This document shows positions 59,723-64,000 of a stretch of DNA of 64,000 nt, one piece after another. Source of the DNA: Andrena cerasifolii (taxonomy: Eukaryota > Arthropoda > Insecta > Hymenoptera > Andrenidae); the NCBI RefSeq assembly GCF_050908995.1, contig NC_135126.1, forward strand, positions 3,472,001 to 3,536,000. Reading direction: 5' to 3'. Positions within the stretch are counted from its first letter, which is position 1, and every line of letters starts with the position of its first letter. Under the pieces are notes generated by a model. The model made no database searches, was not told where the DNA came from, and saw only the letters and a program-made list of their open reading frames with translations. The position numbers and the translations under genes were made by a program.

Positions 59723-62427
59723 TACCGCGAGCTGTTATTGGAAATAACGATCAGCGCGGGGTATGCAACGGGGATGGGGATGGTGCGTCGCGGCGGAGCG
59801 GAGCTTTGAGCGGGACACGTTGAATGACATCGCGACGCTCTTGGTAAGTACTGTCAAGAGCTTGTCACCCTTTATAAAGACCGCCAATGATCCTCCTCCG
59901 CGTATCGCTCGGCCGTCGACATCTTTTGCCAAAAATTTGTTCCCGCCTGACGCTGGGGGCCGCCTACTAGGAAGACACACTCTCGTTCGAGCTTTGTCAG
60001 CGGCAACGTTCCGCGTCAAGTTTAAGCGTCATTGCCGAGCAGGCAACACGCGAAAGTTTCGCAAAGTAAACTTAGCCTCGCGCGAGCGGCTTGGCTTCAC
60101 GGTTAGCAATCGGCCGGCTAGGTAGCCGCCTGGTTGGCTGGCTAGCTGGCTGGCTGGTTTGCCGGTCCGCTGCTCGCGGTGGTTTTGTTGTTTCAACTCT
60201 GCTCCCTTCAACAACCTCTCCTCGTTTCGCCCTGCTACTCCTCCCATCTCTCTGTCTATCTCAACCTCGATTTCTCCCGTTCCCGTCCACCTACTCTTTC
60301 GCTCCTCGACCGAGCCACTGGCACCATTGTGCACCAGTAGCTGCGTAGAAGAAAAAAATGCCCATGTAAATTACCCTCGAGGAACAATGCCCCCTCTGGG
60401 GCCCCCCTCGCGGTGATTCCTCTTCCTTCAATGGCACAGCCTTGAGACGGCGATAGCGGCCGAGGTTCTGCAGCTACTTAAAACTTGAAGACGCGGGGAA
60501 ACTTTCCTCCTCTCCCCGATGATCGACGACGAGGAATTTTTGGGGCTAGTCTGAGCGACGCGAGGCGACTTGGGAAGTTGACGAGGGGGAGGAGGGTGGT
60601 TCGAGCGCGGGGGCCTTGGTTAACAAAAGGCACCGGGCGTTCTTGGATCTCCAGCGAGAGAGGGCTCTCTGCACAACGGCTTTCGATATTTGCCATGATC
60701 GTTGAACGGTCGTCGGGGACAGTGAGCATCGCGGGAAGGGAGGGGGCGCGCGATTCAACGCGCATTGTGATCGTTAGAGCGTCATTAACTGTTATGGTGG
60801 TCGCGTGGGGTACAGTAAAAGGCTTTACGGCAATCGTAAAGGGAGGATCGACGGGTGGATAGGAAGGGAACGATGCGGCAGGATGTATAATAGTGGACGC
60901 TGGAATTCATACTGGATAGAGATTTATATCTTCGCGAAACTGACATTAGTTTCGCGCGAGTGCGTATCGTAAACAACGAAGAGGGTAGATGACCGAAACG
61001 TTCCGAAGAAGACTTAATATCGGGTTCGCAAACGTGTGTTCTCTAATTCCTTCGCGGAGCCGCGATAGGTACATCCTGCGTGGGCGTAGAAGGTTTCTAA
61101 TCACTGCCTCACACACTGCCTCTTACCATTCCCGTTGAGGAGTACCCATAACGTTCGCGTCCTGGTAGAAACGCGAGGCGAATCCAGTAATTTAACGTGG
61201 TCGAATTATGGGAATCATCGCGCGTTAGTCGATCTAATAGAATACTCAGGAACTTGGCGGGCGCGGGCAGGAGGAGAAGCCAGACGCTTCGTCAAAGTCA
61301 TCACCCGTCTAGCCCGGCGACGTATTCCCATTAAACCCAGTCGAAAACGACGAGAGGCAACGAAATTGTTTCTCCGAGCCTACGGAAACTTTTCCATCCC
61401 TCCCGCGCGTGCATACGTAACCTTCGTTCTAGCTTCTGACAGGGAGCACCGCGTGACCTTGTCTCTTCGCGTGGCAAAAGTCCCGACGGCTGATTCGTCG
61501 ATCGTGTCTCCTTTCTCTTTCGTTCCGCACGCGAGCAGCGCGTCGTAAGGAGCCGGAGGAGCCCGGCGGATCGATCCATCACGGTGAAACGCGCATTTCT
61601 CATTAAACCCCCGCGGCCCCCTCCCCCACCCAGCGCCGAGAAATTATGAAGCGAGTTTAATTGTTCCGGGGCCGACACCGCCCCTATCGTTTCTGGCACC
61701 GGCTCTTTTCCACTTGTCATTACACCGGTCGATTCGCGATAATGACTCGCTCCCCCCGCCCAAGATATTCCACAATTCCACGGTTCCACGGCGCGGAAGG
61801 AACGCGCGGGCGGGCAACGGGGGACCGGAGGATCCGCGCGATTTATTCGTCGCGAAACCCGCGGTACTGGAACAGTACGGGGGCGCGAACTTTTTAAATT
61901 GATTTGGAGCGGGGCCAGCACGGCCGATTTTCTTCCAGCTCGTTCGTCCGCCTTTGGTCTTCTTCCCGGTTTTTCGCGGCACGCCTAATTGGTTTTATTA
62001 TGCCCGATACGACGGCGACTGGCCCGCCCGCGATAAGAAACGTTCTAACGACCCCTCCACCGGCTGGTCCCGATCGAGCGGCGGATAAAGCCGCGCGCGG
62101 CAGCCTCGAATAACTCCCGGAATTGATGGCGGAGTTACCAGGCCGAGAGGGGGCGGCGGCGGATGAATAGAGAGCTTCGCGAGTTATTTTGCGGCCACTG
62201 CGAGTCGACGTTAATGCATGCGATCGCTCGGTCCTAACGTTCGGACGTTTAAAAATGTCGAACGTGGGCCGTTGGTTACGCCGCCAGGCGATAACCGGGC
62301 GGAGCCTGGGGAAAGTTATTCGATTCGATTAATTCCTCACGAGCAAGCTTGGGAATTTTGAAGGGAATCTTGGAGGGAATGAAGACACTGTTCGCTGTGA
62401 ATATATTTAGCACCGAATTATAGTAAG
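59723..62427. other. Unique CpG-rich stretch without a supportable gene
   Basis: Open frames overlap on both strands. The best splice-like feature is GTAAGTACT at 59844, after an open frame from ATG 59763 (27 codons). It could be a small first exon but is not recognised. A (GGCT)n-like tract at 60131-60158 gives a leucine/glycine-rich frame. The minus-strand frame at 61331-61921 (196 codons) has no known domain. Confidence 0.45.
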
Positions 62428-62429
62428 CT

Positions 62430-62453
62430 GAATGTCCCAATTTCTGCTGATTT
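62430..62453. repeat. Solo end of the AATGTCCC MITE family
   Basis: TGAATGTCCCAATTTCTGCT matches the ends of the element at 63524-63710. No partner end is visible nearby, so it may be a fragment. Confidence 0.45.
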
Positions 62454-63214
62454 AAGAGGTAACTCGTCATAGAGAAGGTGTAAAAAATTTTGTTCGTGAT
62501 CAAAATTTGCAGAGTAGTTGATTAATTCTTTAATAATAAATCAACCAATTTGTTGAGCGGTACGATGTTATTTTCAAAACTCCAAGCGCATCGTATTGTG
62601 TTCTGTATCTAACACTTTGGGACTAAGAATTTACAACCGGCGTAGTGGAATAGGGGCTCTTTGACCGAGTCGAGATTACGCTTCTCCAGACTTTAAACAG
62701 ACGGCACGACGTCGCGCTGATTGATTTGGTTTCGCCGAAATCACACTTTCCCTTTCCAGTCATTTTTCGTCGTTGAAGCTACATCAGTTTCAACCAAAGG
62801 GCAATAGTTTAGACCACCTCCTAAGTCACACCCCCGCAAGGGTTTCGTGGTCTTCGTAGCGCCAGAGAGAACACTTTGTAAGACAGATCAAACAAAACCT
62901 TCTTACTGTCAGCATCGACAGAACAGCATACAGCTTTCTGAGACATTACAATCGCGTAGTGTTACAATTATAACTCAACCTTGTCCTTTACTTATTTCAA
63001 TCAGTAGTGGTTAAAATATATCGTTATTGTTAATTGTTGCGCGCTGTAGTGTCTGTTTGATTTCATTAAACCTAGCACACTGCAATCACCATCATCCAGT
63101 GAACTCGTGTGGCGTAAAAAACCGCACGGAGTGTGACATTGTGCCGTCGGAGACTTGCACCCTCCAAGTAGAAAGGCGACATTTTGGCCACAACACAATT
63201 CAAAAACTATTTAA

Positions 63215-63460
63215 CCCTTAACTGGTACCCTGGGGTCAGTCATGACCCCAAGCACGCAAGGTTCGCTGCAAAATATTTGATTGTCTAAGTTTGTAAACTG
63301 AATTTCTAATTAATTTGATCATAATAGTTTAACAAAATAGGTATTCATAGAGGTTGATCTAATGTCGACTTTACAAATTTCTGTGTCCTTTTTTATTTGG
63401 GGTCTGCCACGACCCCAGTATACCAGCCACGTTTGCCAAAAACAGTATACCAGTTAAGGG
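63215..63460. mobile_element. piggyBac-like MITE, 246 bp
   Basis: TTAA at 63211-63214 and 63461-63464 flanks CCCTTAACTGGTA at the left and TACCAGTTAAGGG at the right, a perfect 13-bp inverted end. A GGGGTC/GACCCC pair lies just inside. The TTAACCC signature fits piggyBac-type ends. It is non-coding. Confidence 0.8.
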
Positions 63461-63464
63461 TTAA

Positions 63465-63523
63465 GAAGGATATTTCAAGATGTTTAACTCTTAGTAATTT
63501 GTAATTAAATATATAATGCTCTG
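63465..63523. other. Short unique gap between MITEs
   Basis: Nothing recognisable in it. Confidence 0.5.
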
Positions 63524-63710
63524 AATGTCCTTATTTCTGCTCATGAAAAATAGCGATGTATGTATTGACCCAAGCTCGTGTAAAACTCGCGTAAATGTTT
63601 AAATAATTTAGAATTATTTTGTTGCAACTATAGTACAAACGTAACGCATATAATAATAAGAAGAATACGAAACGAGCAAAAATGGGGACATGAGCAGAAA
63701 TTGGGACATT
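63524..63710. mobile_element. Small MITE with AATGTCC ends
   Basis: The left end is AATGTCCTTATTTCTGCTCATG (imperfect). The right end read inward is AATGTCCCAATTTCTGCTCA. Total length is 187 bp. A related solo end occurs at 62430. No clear target-site duplication is seen. Confidence 0.65.
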
Positions 63711-64000
63711 GACCTTATGCTGTTGGATTAATTCGGTGTTCATTATCGAATCGAACATCTCGTTGCTCAGTTCTCTGCCTCCCAGGGGCGTGACACCGCT
63801 CTTGCCTCTCTTGTTTCCTTTGACGGGAGCTGTCCCATAAATACACAGCGCTCGAACACCGAAGATTCCCTCGCTGACTGCTCCTCCCAGAGAGTGGCAT
63901 TCCTCTCGATTCCGCTCGGCCGTGGAACGCGTCCCTATCTATCATCCACGCGACTGCCTGCGGTCCAAGAGAAGAACGGCCCTCCGGAAAAGATCGGTTC

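Noticed and set aside
61331..61921. 196-codon minus-strand open frame
   Set aside because: Arginine/proline-rich translation of CpG-rich DNA. Overlapping frames on both strands are equally open and no domain is seen.

Overview
This window looks like non-coding DNA from an insect. A hymenopteran such as an ant, bee or wasp is my guess, not something I can prove. The background is CpG-rich, low-repeat DNA. AT-rich, mostly palindromic (foldback) DNA-transposon derivatives are dropped into it. I found no conserved protein-coding exon, rRNA, tRNA, known microRNA, CRISPR array or bacterial-type operon. The longest open frames (about 215, 196 and 179 codons) lie in GC-rich DNA, overlap open frames on other strands, and show no domain I can name. 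I read them as chance.

Layout. 1-6.6 kb is unique DNA. 6.7-10.4 kb holds a 142-bp tandem duplication, a TA-flanked element interrupted by a MULE/foldback-type segment, a candidate recursive splice site or microexon (8949), and a hAT-like MITE built from TTCGAA-rich minisatellites. 14.0-17.2 kb has two pairs of abutting palindromic MITEs. Each pair shares one target site (TTAA in one, TA in the other). 19.2-21.2 kb has a small TA-flanked MITE and a second copy of the 7-kb element. 24.0-25.3 kb has a Tc1/mariner-like and a TTAA-flanked foldback. 25.3-30.3 kb is unique. Further palindromic repeats lie at 30.3, 34.6, 37.3, 39.3 (one nested in another), 41.8 (perfect 9-bp target-site duplication), 43.8, 45.2-46.8 (a nest of several), 47.7 and 48.1 kb. 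50.35-51.46 kb is a 19-monomer array with higher-order structure, starting in a large hairpin. 51.5-58.6 kb is mostly unique and holds a second candidate recursive splice site (53420). 58.6-59.7 kb is a 1-kb AT-rich foldback. The end is unique DNA plus two small MITEs.

How it may fit together. The two plus-strand sites at 8949 and 53420 each have a CTAAT branch-point match 24 nt upstream, a pyrimidine tract, and CAG joined directly to GTRAG. If real, most of the window is one very long plus-strand intron removed in steps, and the foldbacks would be transcribed as long hairpins. That is inference. RNA-seq, lariat reads and alignment to related genomes would decide it.
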